Shown here one piece after another: positions 51,690 to 62,627 of a DNA stretch of 64,000 nt. The notes under the pieces were generated by a model. The model did no database searches. It saw only the letters and a program-made list of their open reading frames with translations, and was not told the DNA's origin. The position numbers and the translations under genes were made by a program. The stretch is from contig CM119263.1 of the NCBI GenBank assembly GCA_051294375.1, positions 11,509,130 through 11,573,129 of the forward strand. Direction: 5' to 3'. The stretch comes from Paraspadella gotoi. Taxonomy: Eukaryota; Chaetognatha. Position 1 is the first letter of the stretch. Each line of letters opens with the position of its first letter.

Positions 51690-52215
51690 CCATCGTGTTG
51701 CATTTTCCTCCCCGTTACCCTGTCAAAAAGAAGATATTTTAGTTGACTCGTACTACCGACGGCATCCCTCTTCCCCTTCCCCTAAAGATGATCCCCTTCC
51801 CTTCCCCCACTCTCTCATCCCTCTCGCCCAGTGGCGCCTCTCATTAAAAAGAGAGCGAAAACGTCTTGATCGATGAGTTTTTAGCAAAAAACATAAACTT
51901 CGATTTTTTTTTTAATTAAAGAGAAAAATCGAAACTGAAAACTTTGTCGCTCCTCGAGATTTTTTCTTTTTTTCTGCGCTTCTCTGTTCTTTGCAGAAGT
52001 CGACAGTTTCGATATTGGCTTGACTGTGTATAGTGTATGTACGGCTACGTATGTAAATTGAATTAACAAACAATTGGATCTGACAATTTTTTTTTATGCC
52101 TCTAGGAAATCCTCATCCGTCCCTCTCGCTTCCACCGAGTCCTTTTCCACATCCGCCGATCTCATTTCCGCTCCCGCCCTTCTATTTACGCTTCCACCGA
52201 TCTGAATTCCACTTC
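51690..52215 (-). repeat. Quasi-palindrome, outer right arm
   Basis: Reverse complement of 39349-39886. It ends inside the 21/42-bp minisatellite just upstream of the four-exon gene, so the left arm is a partial inverted copy of this gene's 5' flank. Confidence 0.92.
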
Positions 52216-52391
52216 TACTGATCTCACTTTCATTTCCATCGATCTCATATTCACTACCATTAATTTCATTTACGCTTCCACCGATCTCAGTTCCGCTTCC
52301 ACCCATTTCATCTTCGCTTCTACCGATCTCAGTTCCGCTTCCACCCATCTCATATTCGCTTCTACCGATCTCAGTTCCGCTTCCACCGATC
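52165..52391. repeat. 21-bp minisatellite with 42-bp higher-order unit
   Basis: Repeated TTCCGCTTCCACCGATCTCA and TTCGCTTCTACCGATCTCA units alternate to give a 42-bp period. Read on the minus strand it is an open Gly/Ser/Glu repeat (GGSGTEI/GRSEYEM, seven residues each). On the plus strand, in frame with the downstream ATG, it is Pro/Leu/Ser-rich but has a TGA at 52203-52205. It ends exactly at the start codon of the four-exon gene. Confidence 0.85.
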
Positions 52392-54092
52392 ATGTCTTCC
52401 ATTTCCTTCTATCGCGCACCCAACCTTCGCTCTGACCCCACCGCGGCTCCGTCGCTCCTCCGCTCTGACCCCCCGGGCGCCTCGACGCTCCTGCGCACCG
52501 ATTCCGCAGGAACGGCGCCGCTCTGCCGCTCCGAGTCCGGGGTGACGGTGGCAACGGCGACGACGACGACTTCGACGACGATCACGGCGGGCGTAAAGAG
52601 TGACGGGTGAGAATCTTTTACGATATTTTACCCATCGGTTATTTTACATACATAATTAGTAATTATTAATTACGTATCGAGATCCAATCATCAATCACAT
52701 TTAAAAATTTAAGCTCGGAATCCCTCTTCAACGGTGGGGGCATCCTCAGCCTCGCCTCCTTCGCCTCGAATCAGCGTCATCCTCGATTTCCGGTCTCACG
52801 CCCCGACGCCGCCGTCTGCGCCAGCGTCTCGCCAAACTTCGCCAACGCTGCGTCGTCTTTCTGCAACGCGGCGTCGTCCAGCTGCTCCAACCCTTCGGGC
52901 GGCTGCGTCGACGACTTGAGTGACGCCGACGGCGCTTCGTCCAAGTGCGGAGAGGCCACGCCCAAGTGCGTTACGCCCGTTTCCGGTTCTGCCGCTAACG
53001 TCGAGGCGGAGGCGGGGAAGGCGTTTAGGTGAGCAGAGATCGGGGCGGTGAAGGCGGCGGTAGACATTTGGCATTTGGCATTTCTTCATTCGAGTTTGTA
53101 TCGTTTTGTTAAACGAAAAACTTTTTTTCTTCCAGCTCGAACCCCCTGCCCCACCTAACTCCGCCCATCATCGCCCTCATGGACAACGTCTACCATCGCC
53201 CCTTAGACCCCTTCAACGATTTCCGGCGCTCGTCTCCGGCTCTAGCGGCGCCATCCAACGAACTCTCGCCGACGGCCGGTGCCCCTAATCTTCCTCTGGG
53301 CGCCAGCACGCTCGTCAACGCGCCGCTGATCGGCCTGACGGGCGCGACATTCGAAACCGGAAGCGACGACGCCGGGAACGGCGGCGCCTTCAACGCCCTC
53401 CTCTCGGCGGCGTCGTCCGGCTTCGAAAGAACCGAGCCACCGCCGCCGCATCTGGCCTCGGTCCTGATGATGCACCAGATGATGGCGCGTCATCTGCAGC
53501 AGCAGCAACAGCAGCAGCAACAACAGCAACAGTCGGAACAGAAGGAAATGACGTCCGAGGTGAAGACGGAGGAGAAAACAGGGGAGAGGGAATGCAAAGA
53601 GGAGGAAGAGGGGAAGGAGACGGGAGTGGAGAAGGAGTATATGGAGGAAGATTTTGATGGAGGAACGAAAAAGGTAAAATTTGTCATCTTATGAGAAAAA
53701 AAAAAAAACCTTCAATCGACTTGAATTAACTTTTCTTCTTGAAGGACTCGATGAAACGGTTCACCGCCAAAGAACCTGTCTCGCCGCTGGCCTCGAACTG
53801 CGACGCCGACGCCGACGACGAAGACGACGCCGAAAAGGAAAAATCCGACAAGTCGGTTCAGCGGAAGAACAACAACGATGATGGTGGAGACGACGGACCC
53901 AGTCGGGGTTCGCCGCCGCCGGTCGTCGCCGGAGACGAAGACGAAGACGAAGACGTGAAACTGGAAGCGAAGACGACGTCGACGACGATCGCGACGACGA
54001 CGACGACGATAGCGACGACGAGACGAACGTTGCTCAATCACAAGTTTCAAAACGCCGGACGGGGAGGAAGAAGCGGCGGGCATTACAAATTG
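52392..54092 (+). CDS. Four-exon gene (5' part), unnamed polyQ/acidic, probably nuclear protein
   Basis: Exons 52392-52606, 52714-53028, 53136-53673 and 53745-54092 join through GT-AG introns of 107, 107 and 71 bp. All junction phases agree (2, 2, 0), giving 472 codons without a stop. The last exon ends at a strong donor (TTG|GTAAGT), so the gene continues downstream. The start is the first ATG after an in-frame TGA at 52203-52205 and has A at -3. Order of regions: Ser/Thr-rich N terminus (1-72); FNGGGILSLASFASNQ (about 75-90); a Cys-containing Ser/Ala region (95-175); MDNVYHRPLDPFNDF (about 191-205); LMMHQMMARHL followed by a Q-rich run (about 288-312); a Lys/Glu segment (315-355); Asp/Glu runs and poly-Thr in exon 4; and LLNHKFQNAGRGGRSGGHYKL at the end. 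No catalytic or DNA-binding domain is visible in this part. Composition resembles the disordered N termini of transcription regulators, whose DNA-binding domain would be in later exons. I do not recognise the family. Confidence 0.8.
53499..53534 (+). repeat. CAG/CAA repeat encoding polyglutamine
   Basis: In exon 3, mixed CAG and CAA codons encode about 12-13 glutamines. The mixture makes the tract less prone to slippage than pure CAG. Confidence 0.9.
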
Positions 54093-54518
54093 GTAAGTCT
54101 TGTTCCATTATTTATCGGCATTGATGTGAATTGACAGGCGAGAGTTGCGAGTTGTGAGTTTTCTTGGTGACTTGTTAGTGATGGAAATGTTGGGCGATGG
54201 TGATAAAACGAGTTATAACTGATGACACTACCAAGAAACCTAAAATGTCTATTGTCTAGTGTCTAAAATGTCATGCGTAACCGACAAAAAAAGGACATGG
54301 TTAACAAATTGTCAACGTCTAATCTCACGTAAAAGAATAAATGAAATACGAAAGGAAAAACACGATTTTTTTCCTTCTCTCACCCAAAACGACGCTCAAA
54401 TTCTCCGGATCCAAATTTGCATGGAAATTCGGATGAAGTAAAGAAATGAATTTAAATTTTTTAAGAAAACCACGTTTACAAACCGATAAAACAGAAAGGG
54501 AGGAGGAGAAAGGCAGGC
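54093..54518. other. Probable intron of the four-exon gene
   Basis: Begins with GTAAGT after exon 4. AT-rich. I could not find the next exon with confidence in the remaining 10 kb, so the intron may be long or interrupted by gaps. Confidence 0.5.
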
Positions 54519-54606
54519 TGAGAGAGAGAGAGAGAGAGAGGAGAGGGAGAGGGAGAGAGAGAAGGAAGGAGAGGACGAGAGAGGAGACGTGAGAGAGGAG
54601 AGAGAG
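54519..54606. repeat. GA-rich compound microsatellite
   Basis: GAGA/GGAGAG units. Confidence 0.93.
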
Positions 54607-54739
54607 GAAAGCGGATTTGAATTAAAACAAAGAAAAAAGCGTTTCCCTCATTCGGTAGGCCAAAAACGCTTCGTTATTTCAAACTTCAACTGACATAAAA
54701 AAGTTACCGAATTTTAGTTAAAGGGATTCTTCTCCCTCT

Positions 54740-54882
54740 TCGCTTCTCTCCCTCTCGCTCTCCTCTCTACATATACATACATCTTCTCTCCCTCTCTCCC
54801 GCTCGCTCTCTCCTCTCTCTCTCTCTCTTCTCTCTCTCCTCTCTCTCAATTTTCTCTCTCTCTCTCTCTCTCTTTCTCGCTT
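54740..54882. repeat. CT-rich compound microsatellite
   Basis: CT blocks separated by ACATATACATACAT and AATTTT words. Confidence 0.93.
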
Positions 54883-55125
54883 TTAAATTCTTCTTTTTAC
54901 TGCCTCCTGCGCTCGAGTCCGCGCCTCCAGAAAGAAAACCCACCAGCGCGCCACCTACGGGCGAATTTCAGCTTGAATATTCATCAAGGAATTCCTAATT
55001 AGAATTTTTCTCCAAAACCTTTTTTTGAATAATCAACCATATTTAGTGCAGCTGGTCTGAGAAAGATAATGATGAAGGTAGCGCTTGGCGAGGGAGGACC
55101 AGGCGATCGGAGAAAGGCGTTGAGA

Positions 55126-55313
55126 NNNNNNNNNNNNNNNNNNNNNNNNNNNNNNNNNNNNNNNNNNNNNNNNNNNNNNNNNNNNNNNNNNNNNNNNNNN
55201 NNNNNNNNNNNNNNNNNNNNNNNNNNNNNNNNNNNNNNNNNNNNNNNNNNNNNNNNNNNNNNNNNNNNNNNNNNNNNNNNNNNNNNNNNNNNNNNNNNNN
55301 NNNNNNNNNNNNN
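55126..55313. other. Assembly gap, 188 N
   Basis: The right edge runs into (GA)n. Confidence 0.99.
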
Positions 55314-55813
55314 GAGAGAGAGAGAGAGAGAGAGAGCTTTACTTTTCGGTTCCTTATCTCATTTGAAAAATTGAACTTTAACGTGATATATGGAAGGAGT
55401 TGACTTTAGGTCCTGCTTTAGGGCGAAAGGCCAAATGAAGGTAGATTGGGGTGAGAGAGTTAGCGTGTGATAGCGGGTGATTCGGAGTGATTTAGAATTA
55501 GAGGAGAGTTGTGTCCAAGGTAGCTTTTGATCTTATCGAATAAAGCTTTTATTTTAAAATCGATTGCACGTCCTTTTTTAAATTTTTTTCTCGTCGTTAA
55601 AATAGTAGTTTTCGGGTTGAATTATGGTTTCCGAAGCCTCGAGTTCCTCGACTTTGGATTCATTGATGAGAGATTAATTGGAAGTTGGAAGCACCAGACT
55701 TGACGACGACGAGAACGGCGACGACGGCGACGACGACAAATGCACTTTGAACCCCGAACCCCAAAGAATCTCCTTGAAAAAGGAAAAAAAATCGCTTTAG
55801 TGTCGTTTCGGTC

Positions 55814-55939
55814 NNNNNNNNNNNNNNNNNNNNNNNNNNNNNNNNNNNNNNNNNNNNNNNNNNNNNNNNNNNNNNNNNNNNNNNNNNNNNNNNNNNNNNN
55901 NNNNNNNNNNNNNNNNNNNNNNNNNNNNNNNNNNNNNNN
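55814..55939. other. Assembly gap, 126 N
   Basis: Unsequenced. Confidence 0.99.
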
Positions 55940-56657
55940 CAACCTAATACTTTCCTTCTCATTCCTTATTCCTTATCTATGTTCGCCCCCTCTTTTCTTG
56001 GAAACCCTAAAATTTTACGCGTCGATCTGGTGTGGTCCTTACTCCCTCCCAAGGAAAGAAAAAAAACTTTAGACGCTTTTCGTGACCCGTTTCTTCTTCC
56101 CCTGACCCTTTGCATTTCACCCCTTCCGTTGTCCCGTTTCCTGCTCCCCCTATCTTCCTCCCTCACTTAGAACTGAATGATTTCTTTCATTCCATCTCGT
56201 TCCCACTTTCACCCCCCCTCATTCCCTTTCAAATCCCGACGCCGTCTTTCTTTCCACATCCGGGGTTATCTGGTTCCGGAATTTGAATTCCGATTTTACC
56301 GGCTTTTCTTTTTTTTTTTTTTTTTTTTTTTCAATTTGTCCCCCCGGCATGGTTGGGGGCAGGTTTAAATTTTGGCCTCTAAAATGGCCTCTTTACCTGC
56401 CTTATTTTCCGCTTTCTCCGATTGTTGCGCACCAGTTCGAACCCACCCCGTCAACTACCGCTTTTCTTTCTAACTCTTCCACTCGCCAACTTCTTAAACA
56501 ACGTCAACCCCCCTAGCGCCCCCCTTTCTTCTCCCCGAAATTCCTACGGTTTTAAATTCAAATTCGGTGGCACCAAAGACGAGATAACCTCGTGGCCTTT
56601 CGATTCGAGTCCAAAAAAACGGAGAGGAAGAAAGTGAAGAAAAAAAAAAGAGGCGGG

Positions 56658-56812
56658 NNNNNNNNNNNNNNNNNNNNNNNNNNNNNNNNNNNNNNNNNNN
56701 NNNNNNNNNNNNNNNNNNNNNNNNNNNNNNNNNNNNNNNNNNNNNNNNNNNNNNNNNNNNNNNNNNNNNNNNNNNNNNNNNNNNNNNNNNNNNNNNNNNN
56801 NNNNNNNNNNNN
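56658..56812. other. Assembly gap, 155 N
   Basis: The right edge is (GA)n. Confidence 0.99.
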
Positions 56813-57024
56813 GAGAGAGAGAGAGAGAGAGAGAGAGAGGTCTTCTACGCGCTTCTTCGGGACGGAAACGTCCCCTTCCCCTTTTTTCGCTCCCACAAAC
56901 TCTTTTGTCTGATTTTTCGTGGTTTTCTTTATTTTTGTCTAAAACCTGAAATCGTCTTTTGTTTGTCAGATGAAGAAGGATTATGGTCGGAAAACGAAAC
57001 GAGTTTTTGGTTCGTGATAATTCG

Positions 57025-57292
57025 NNNNNNNNNNNNNNNNNNNNNNNNNNNNNNNNNNNNNNNNNNNNNNNNNNNNNNNNNNNNNNNNNNNNNNNNNNNN
57101 NNNNNNNNNNNNNNNNNNNNNNNNNNNNNNNNNNNNNNNNNNNNNNNNNNNNNNNNNNNNNNNNNNNNNNNNNNNNNNNNNNNNNNNNNNNNNNNNNNNN
57201 NNNNNNNNNNNNNNNNNNNNNNNNNNNNNNNNNNNNNNNNNNNNNNNNNNNNNNNNNNNNNNNNNNNNNNNNNNNNNNNNNNNNNNNNNNNN
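57025..57292. other. Assembly gap, 268 N
   Basis: Unsequenced. Confidence 0.99.
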
Positions 57293-57729
57293 CCTTTCAT
57301 CTCCCATTTTTTTCGGTTCGCCTCTCGGATTTTAATCCTTTGCAGATTACGATTTTTCAAAACCAATTTTTCTCTCCTCATTTTTTCGGTTTTTTTTTTT
57401 TTTTTTTTAATATAAAGCCCTATTTATTTCCCTTGTAAACTGAATCTTGTCATTTGTATTTCTACGTCATTTAGGACATTTTTAACCAATAAATATTATA
57501 TATTTTTGTCATCCTCTCGATTTGACCTCACCCTTTCATGTCGTCTCTCTCCCTTTTCATCCCATAACCTTGATCTTTTATCTTTCCTCTTTTCCTCTAA
57601 TCTCTCTGCCTCCCTTCTCTCTCCGTCCTCTCTCATTTGGGTCCTCGCCTTCCTTCTTCGCCAAATTAGCAATTTTTTCTGTTTTGTATGCAAAACAATG
57701 ACGACGCCGAATTTATTCTCCTTTTTACT

Positions 57730-57760
<31 letters not shown>

Positions 57761-57853
57761 NNNNNNNNNNNNNNNNNNNNNNNNNNNNNNNNNNNNNNNN
57801 NNNNNNNNNNNNNNNNNNNNNNNNNNNNNNNNNNNNNNNNNNNNNNNNNNNNN
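57761..57853. other. Assembly gap, 93 N, inside a (CT)n array
   Basis: CT on both sides; almost certainly unresolved CT repeats. Confidence 0.99.
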
Positions 57854-58200
57854 CTCTCTCTCTCTCTCTCTCTCTCTCTCTGCTCCCTGCCAGCTTCTCA
57901 TATTATTTCGTTTTTTCAATGCAAATTTAACCCATTAAGTTAATTCTTCTCTTCTTTTTTCTAAAATCTTTAACATTTTATTCTTCCGGAATTTCGAAAG
58001 TCTCTGATTTATCCACCATAACAGCAACATATTGATTGATTTAGGGAATTCAACTTTCTTTATAATTTAATTTAACGTTTAGTTAGAACAACTATCTTCT
58101 CTCTATCTCACTCAATAACCTTGTCCTCAGCTCTCTCTCTCTCTCTCTCTCGAAACAGTTTAAGAACCAAACGTGGCAGGACGCCGAAAATCAAAGCAGC

Positions 58201-58303
58201 GAGAGAGAGAGAGAGGGGAGACGGAGAGAAGAGGCAAGGGAGAGAGAGAGAGAGGAGAGCAGAGAGAGAAGAGAGAGGGAGACGAGAGAGTGAGGAGAGA
58301 GAG

Positions 58304-58338
<35 letters not shown>

Positions 58339-58378
58339 AGAGAAGAGAGACAGAGAGAGAGAGAGAGATGAGAGAGTA
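58201..58378. repeat. GA-rich compound microsatellite
   Basis: About 180 bp of GAGA with GGAG, CAGAG and TGAG interruptions. Confidence 0.95.
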
Positions 58379-59114
58379 AGGAGAGAAAGAAGGAGGAAAG
58401 AGGTTTTGTTCTTTATTTATGACGGGACGGTCTTGAGAAGACAGAGAACCAAGAATCGCCTCGAGAAATGTTCTAAATTATATGTTTCCTTCTTGATTCA
58501 CTTCATTTATTTTTTTCCCACATCCGCTTGATGTTTGATGCAAGTGAGTATCAATTCACGACTAAAAATAAAGCGTTCTTCGTCATTTAAAAACCTTGTA
58601 ATCTCTCATGAGATTTTATTACGTCGCGCATGAATCGACCCCTCGTTCCGATCTGCTCGCTCTTCATTTTCTTCTCCCAACAAATTTCTCTTTTCAATAA
58701 AAAAAGACTTCACCTCAGGATCTTATTCTTTTTTACGTTTCCCTCTCTCTCATCCTCAGAACTATTATCATTTGGTACTCCTTCCTCCTTTTTTCTACCT
58801 TTTTCCCTCTCTCTTTCTATGCTCCTCTCCGAACCTGTCGGTCGATTAGTCTCCCTCGCATAAAATTCTATTTTTTTCTTTATTTTCTTCCTTTTCAGTA
58901 AAAAAAAAAGAGTGAACTGAATACTCTGGGGCCGAAAGAAAAAAAGGAAAACCACCACAAGAAAGGGGGACTTTAGGGGAAGAAGGTACTGATACTGAGG
59001 CAGAAAGGTTGTATGTCCACATCTGCCTCCCTTCTTTCTTAAAAAACAACACAAAGCAACCAAGTCTTTTCTTGCTGGCATCGCTGGTCCCACTTTTATG
59101 CTTTTATTTTTTAG

Positions 59115-59312
59115 GCGGAATTGGTACAGAGAATCATTGGTTACCCGGGCACAAACACGATCGCATGCGTAATTCAGCAGGGTCGGGTCACAAGAACCCG
59201 CACCGTTGTCCCGGTTAGACGGTATAAAGGGAAAAGTAAATTGGTTTCCAAAATAAAAGTGTGGAGCCCCGTCAAAGTGTCAAAATTTGGCATTTACCGC
59301 GAAGCAGCGTGA
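59115..59312 (+). CDS. Candidate terminal exon, unknown protein
   Basis: A pyrimidine-rich acceptor (CTTTTATTTTTTAG) is followed by 65 open codons to a TGA at 59310-59312. The peptide includes LVQRIIGYPGTNTIACVIQQG, then a basic segment TRTRTVVPVRRYKGKSK, KIKVWSPVKV and SKFGIYREAA. Residue composition is balanced and not repeat-derived, and local GC is well above the flanks. No upstream exon was found and I do not recognise the family. A remnant of a retroelement C-terminal domain is another possibility. Confidence 0.4.
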   Translation, partial: AELVQRIIGYPGTNTIACVIQQGRVTRTRTVVPVRRYKGKSKLVSKIKVWSPVKVSKFGIYREAA

Positions 59313-60265
59313 ATCACCGTCCTCGTCTAGGTCATGGTGAGGAGAGCACAAAGAGAGAAGAGAATGGCCGACGGCACCGTTTCGGACCCAACTGCACCTG
59401 CTGACAGAGAAAGAGATCTCGTAAGTCCGGTAGTTGGATGGTAAGGCCAAGGCCTCTTGACAGACAAGATATGCTGACAACACCTGAACGCGATGCAACC
59501 GGAGTGTAGTATCAAAAGGGGCCATGTCCGTTCGGTTGCCCTGGCGTGGAGGCTCTACGAATTCCACTCTGGCCCGCGGTTGATGAAACAAAAGAATATC
59601 TCCACACTCCACAGGTTTTAAAAAACAAACACAGACAATGGACTAAAACCTGGGCTGTCCGCGCTACATACTCCCAATCAAACGGAGGGTAAAAGCATCC
59701 TTTTTCACCTGCCTTAAGAGACTGTCCCGGCAAAATAAAACTCCAGACGAGGTGAGGGTAACAACTCTTGTCCCCTTTTCAGTTGTCCATCCATGAAGAA
59801 TGTGAATTTAAGTTTCACGACGTTAGGGGTGAACTCAAACTGTGGCGATCTCACGCTCCCATTCTCGACTATATCTGTTGGAGGTAAGTACATTGAAAGT
59901 TGACAGGCAGGCGAGAGAAGGATCGACGCGCCCTGCTCGCAGAGGGCTGGGGGACCCCGTAACCCCCACATCTATAGGTGGTGCCCCAGTGACGGTCTGC
60001 GAATATTTTCTTCCGTCAGTTGCGCATAACTTTTCCGCAATCCGACCCGGCCAGGCTTGCTACCGTTGTTTAACCGACCCGTCACCCATTTCGTTAGGGA
60101 CCGTTTGTACCAATGCAGGGCTAGAACGCGTGGATGCGGCATCGATAGGAGACGAGATGGGAGTCGGAAGATGAAGGTCCCGAGGACTCGAGAGACTGGA
60201 CAGACATTCGACGGAGCCCGTATTGCCCGAACATGGGAGAGAGCGAAGAGAGCACAGTTTTAACC
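59313..60265. other. Island of high coding potential on both strands, unresolved
   Basis: GC-richer than its surroundings, with long open frames on both strands. On plus, a well-bounded exon-like block lies at about 59782-59882 (CCCCTTTTCAG| to GGAG|GTAAGTA), reading CPSMKNVNLSFTTLGVNSNCGDLTLPF, and a frame at 59950-60174 contains SIGGAPVTVCEYFLPSVAHNF. On minus, frames at 59280-59612, 59714-59971 and about 60010-60215 are also open. The splice-bounded plus block is the most convincing single exon, but I could not link blocks into one transcript. A decayed mobile element is possible. Confidence 0.35.
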
Positions 60266-60349
60266 CATAACATGACTAATTACTTACATTCAGATAAACA
60301 TCTAAAACTTTGAACGCTGCATTCTTTCCCAGATACCTAATTATCTCTC

Positions 60350-60660
60350 TCTCAGTCCGGTCCCTCGGCACTCTCTCGCCTCGCACTCACTCTCTTCAGC
60401 CCTCTCGCCCACCGTCGGGCGGCGACCGGTAGCATTGTTTTCGGGCAGGACGTCGCGAGATGAAAAAAAAAATTAGGAGGGGCGCCACTCGGGAGTGGGG
60501 TGTCATGCGCATGCGGCGGGCGGAGAGAAGAAGCGGAGTGGACACCCGAGAGACATGGTTTCCGCGAGTGAGTCGACGTGGGGAGAGGCGCAAATAAATT
60601 AGAAAGGACTGAGGCGGGAATTAAAGGAACGTTCGAACGCGCCATTGCAGGTTAAGGATG
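60350..60660. promoter_or_regulatory. CpG-rich promoter candidate with NRF1-like site
   Basis: A CpG-rich patch with TGCGCATGCGG at 60506-60516, one base off the full NRF1 consensus. No gene start is assigned. Open frames here are short on both strands. Confidence 0.35.
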
Positions 60661-61870
60661 AAAAATCTGTAGTTACGCTCACGGATTTAAGTGGTCTTCC
60701 TCTTCCAAAATTTTGTGGCAGTATTTTTACAATTTTTCTAATTTGGGTTGCGGTCTAGTTCAGGCACTATCGTTACTAACGTGCACTACCAACACTCTTG
60801 GCGCTTACCGGGCCAGTGGTTGAATTGACAAAATGAGTTGATAGGTAAATAGCAACTTTCAGACGAAAGAAAAGCCGAAATATAGTATCCTCTCCTTAAT
60901 CTCGCGTCCAGTTGCATTTCGTCCGCGACCAGTTTCTAATTTATTCTCTGATTAATACTTAACTGAATTGCGCGATTGAAAGTCTTAGTTTATAATGGGG
61001 CCGCATTTGTGTAGCATATTTTTTCTCTTGTATTAAGGTGGTGTTTTCGAACGAATTAAGTTCAATCACAATGAATGCATTTCAAGTAGGAGCGACTATT
61101 TTAATAGAATATTATGCAGCATCTCAAAGACATAAGTTTTACAGTATTGACCTCCCGCGCTATCATTTATGCTCGAGTCCGCGACTCGCAGTTACCCAGT
61201 CTTATTGTTGTCAAACATTAGAACGCTCTTCCTTACAACCATTCAGGCCATAGCTGCATGCATCAAGGTTCCCCGCTCTCCGTGCCCCATTTAGACATTT
61301 CTCTGCACCTCCCGGCCCCACTTATATTCCCATTACCCTTACGCCCAGAAACAAAACGCTCACTCTCCTGCTTCTCGCTGATAACGCATATTCACTCCTA
61401 TGTCGTTCTTTTTGATATTGCCCCGACCCCCTGGATCTTCCCATCAGTCGTGGGCGTATCAGCGTTGCCACCCATACCTACCATCACCCTTTGAGATCTA
61501 TCACAATGAGTGCTTGTGACGCTCTCCTCCGTGTCTCCCGACATGTTCTCCTCTCTCGTTCCGTCTCTCTCGTCCCGTCTCTCATCCTCGCTTCTTCCCT
61601 AATTCCTTCCTGTAAGACTCTCTNNNNNNNNNNNNNNNNNNNNNNNNNCCGTCCTCGTCTCCCGGTCGGCGTTTAACGACAATTTTGGTTTCGTTAATGA
61701 GTCATCAAAAGCTTCCGATTTCTGTCTCGCACTCACTCTCTCACTTTCTCTCTCTCTCTCTCTCTCGCCCGCATTCCCGCTCTCATTGCTTTATTTTTCT
61801 CTCTTCTATCGTCATTCCCTCTCTCTCTCTCTCACTCTCTAAAAAAAAATTTCGTATATTTTTTTGGTCG
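60661..61870. other. No supported gene
   Basis: Mixed composition, with one 25-N gap at 61624-61648 and short CT runs near 61747-61766. Open frames at 61038-61253 and 61258-61494 have no recognisable features. Confidence 0.45.
61624..61648. other. Assembly gap, 25 N
   Basis: Fixed-length gap. Confidence 0.99.
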
Positions 61871-62295
61871 TCCGTTTTTCGAATGTTTGGGACACGTCCA
61901 TTTCAAATGAGGACTAAAAATGGTTAGCTAGGAGCCCAGACTAATTAAAGAATTTTTTCCCCTGTAATTTCGCGAGGAAAAAAAATTCTTTCATTTTTCG
62001 GGAGTGAGACTGAGAGCGAGAGGGTGTTGAATGTTGAACGATGAATTTTGGGGAAAGCAAAAAAAAAAATTGTCCGTGAGTTTTTTTGTTTGGTTTTTTT
62101 TTTCTTTATTTCAAAATTGTAGTTGATCAACGAAGAACCGATAAAAATTCTTTTTATTTTTTTACGAAGTCTCGACTTGAACCGGATTCCCTCCCGTCCC
62201 TACCACCTCAACCATTGAGCCATCCAGCGCCAAAACTCAATCAGGCAGCCTTCATTGGAACGCGTCGCAACAAGTCACATTTCTTCCATTTTAAA
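61871..62295 (-). repeat. Inverted pair, left arm (partner 63556-64000)
   Basis: About 425 bp matching the reverse complement of 63556-64000 with scattered indels. Shared words include TGTTTGGGACACGT, AGCTAGGAGCCCAG and GTTGATCAACGAAGAACCG. The pair may extend beyond the window end. Confidence 0.92.
62160..62235 (-). mobile_element. tRNA-derived SINE head (in left inverted arm)
   Basis: On the minus strand, GGCGCTGGATGGCTCAATGG carries an A box (62212-62222) and GGTTCAAGTCG is a good B box (62173-62183). Spacing is tRNA-like. The rest of the inverted arm could be the SINE body, which would make the arms two insertions in opposite orientation. Confidence 0.65.
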
Positions 62296-62355
62296 TATTT
62301 GTGCAAAAAACATTTTCGAGCAAAGAGAGTTAGGGAGAGACCGCAGGTTTTTTTT

Positions 62356-62365
62356 NNNNNNNNNN
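62356..62365. other. Assembly gap, 10 N
   Basis: Follows a T run. Confidence 0.99.
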
Positions 62366-62474
62366 TCTTTTTTACTTTCTCTCTCTCTCTCTCTCCCTTT
62401 CCCTACTTTTTCTCATTTATTTCTTTCTCCCTCCTTCCTCGTCCCTTCGTTTTCTTGAGAGAGAGAGAGAGAGA

Positions 62475-62590
62475 NNNNNNNNNNNNNNNNNNNNNNNNNN
62501 NNNNNNNNNNNNNNNNNNNNNNNNNNNNNNNNNNNNNNNNNNNNNNNNNNNNNNNNNNNNNNNNNNNNNNNNNNNNNNNNNNNNNNNNNN
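62475..62590. other. Assembly gap, 116 N, inside a (GA)n array
   Basis: GA on both sides (62461-62474 and 62591-62624). Confidence 0.99.

Positions 62591-62627
<37 letters not shown>

Larger units (their letters stand above)
55314..59086. other. Gap-broken stretch without a supported exon
   Basis: Contains four gaps, CT/GA arrays at 56813-56839, 57732-57760, 57854-57881 and 58201-58378, and poly-T runs. Exons of the gene starting at 52392 may be hidden in or near the gaps, but none is visible. Confidence 0.45.

Noticed and set aside
53190-53529. Minus-strand frames opposite exon 3
   Set aside because: Shadows of the plus-strand coding exon; plus-strand splice phases are consistent and minus ones are not.
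54001-54030. Poly-Thr/ACG run as a separate microsatellite
   Set aside because: It is inside exon 4 of the four-exon gene and keeps frame, so it is treated as coding low complexity.
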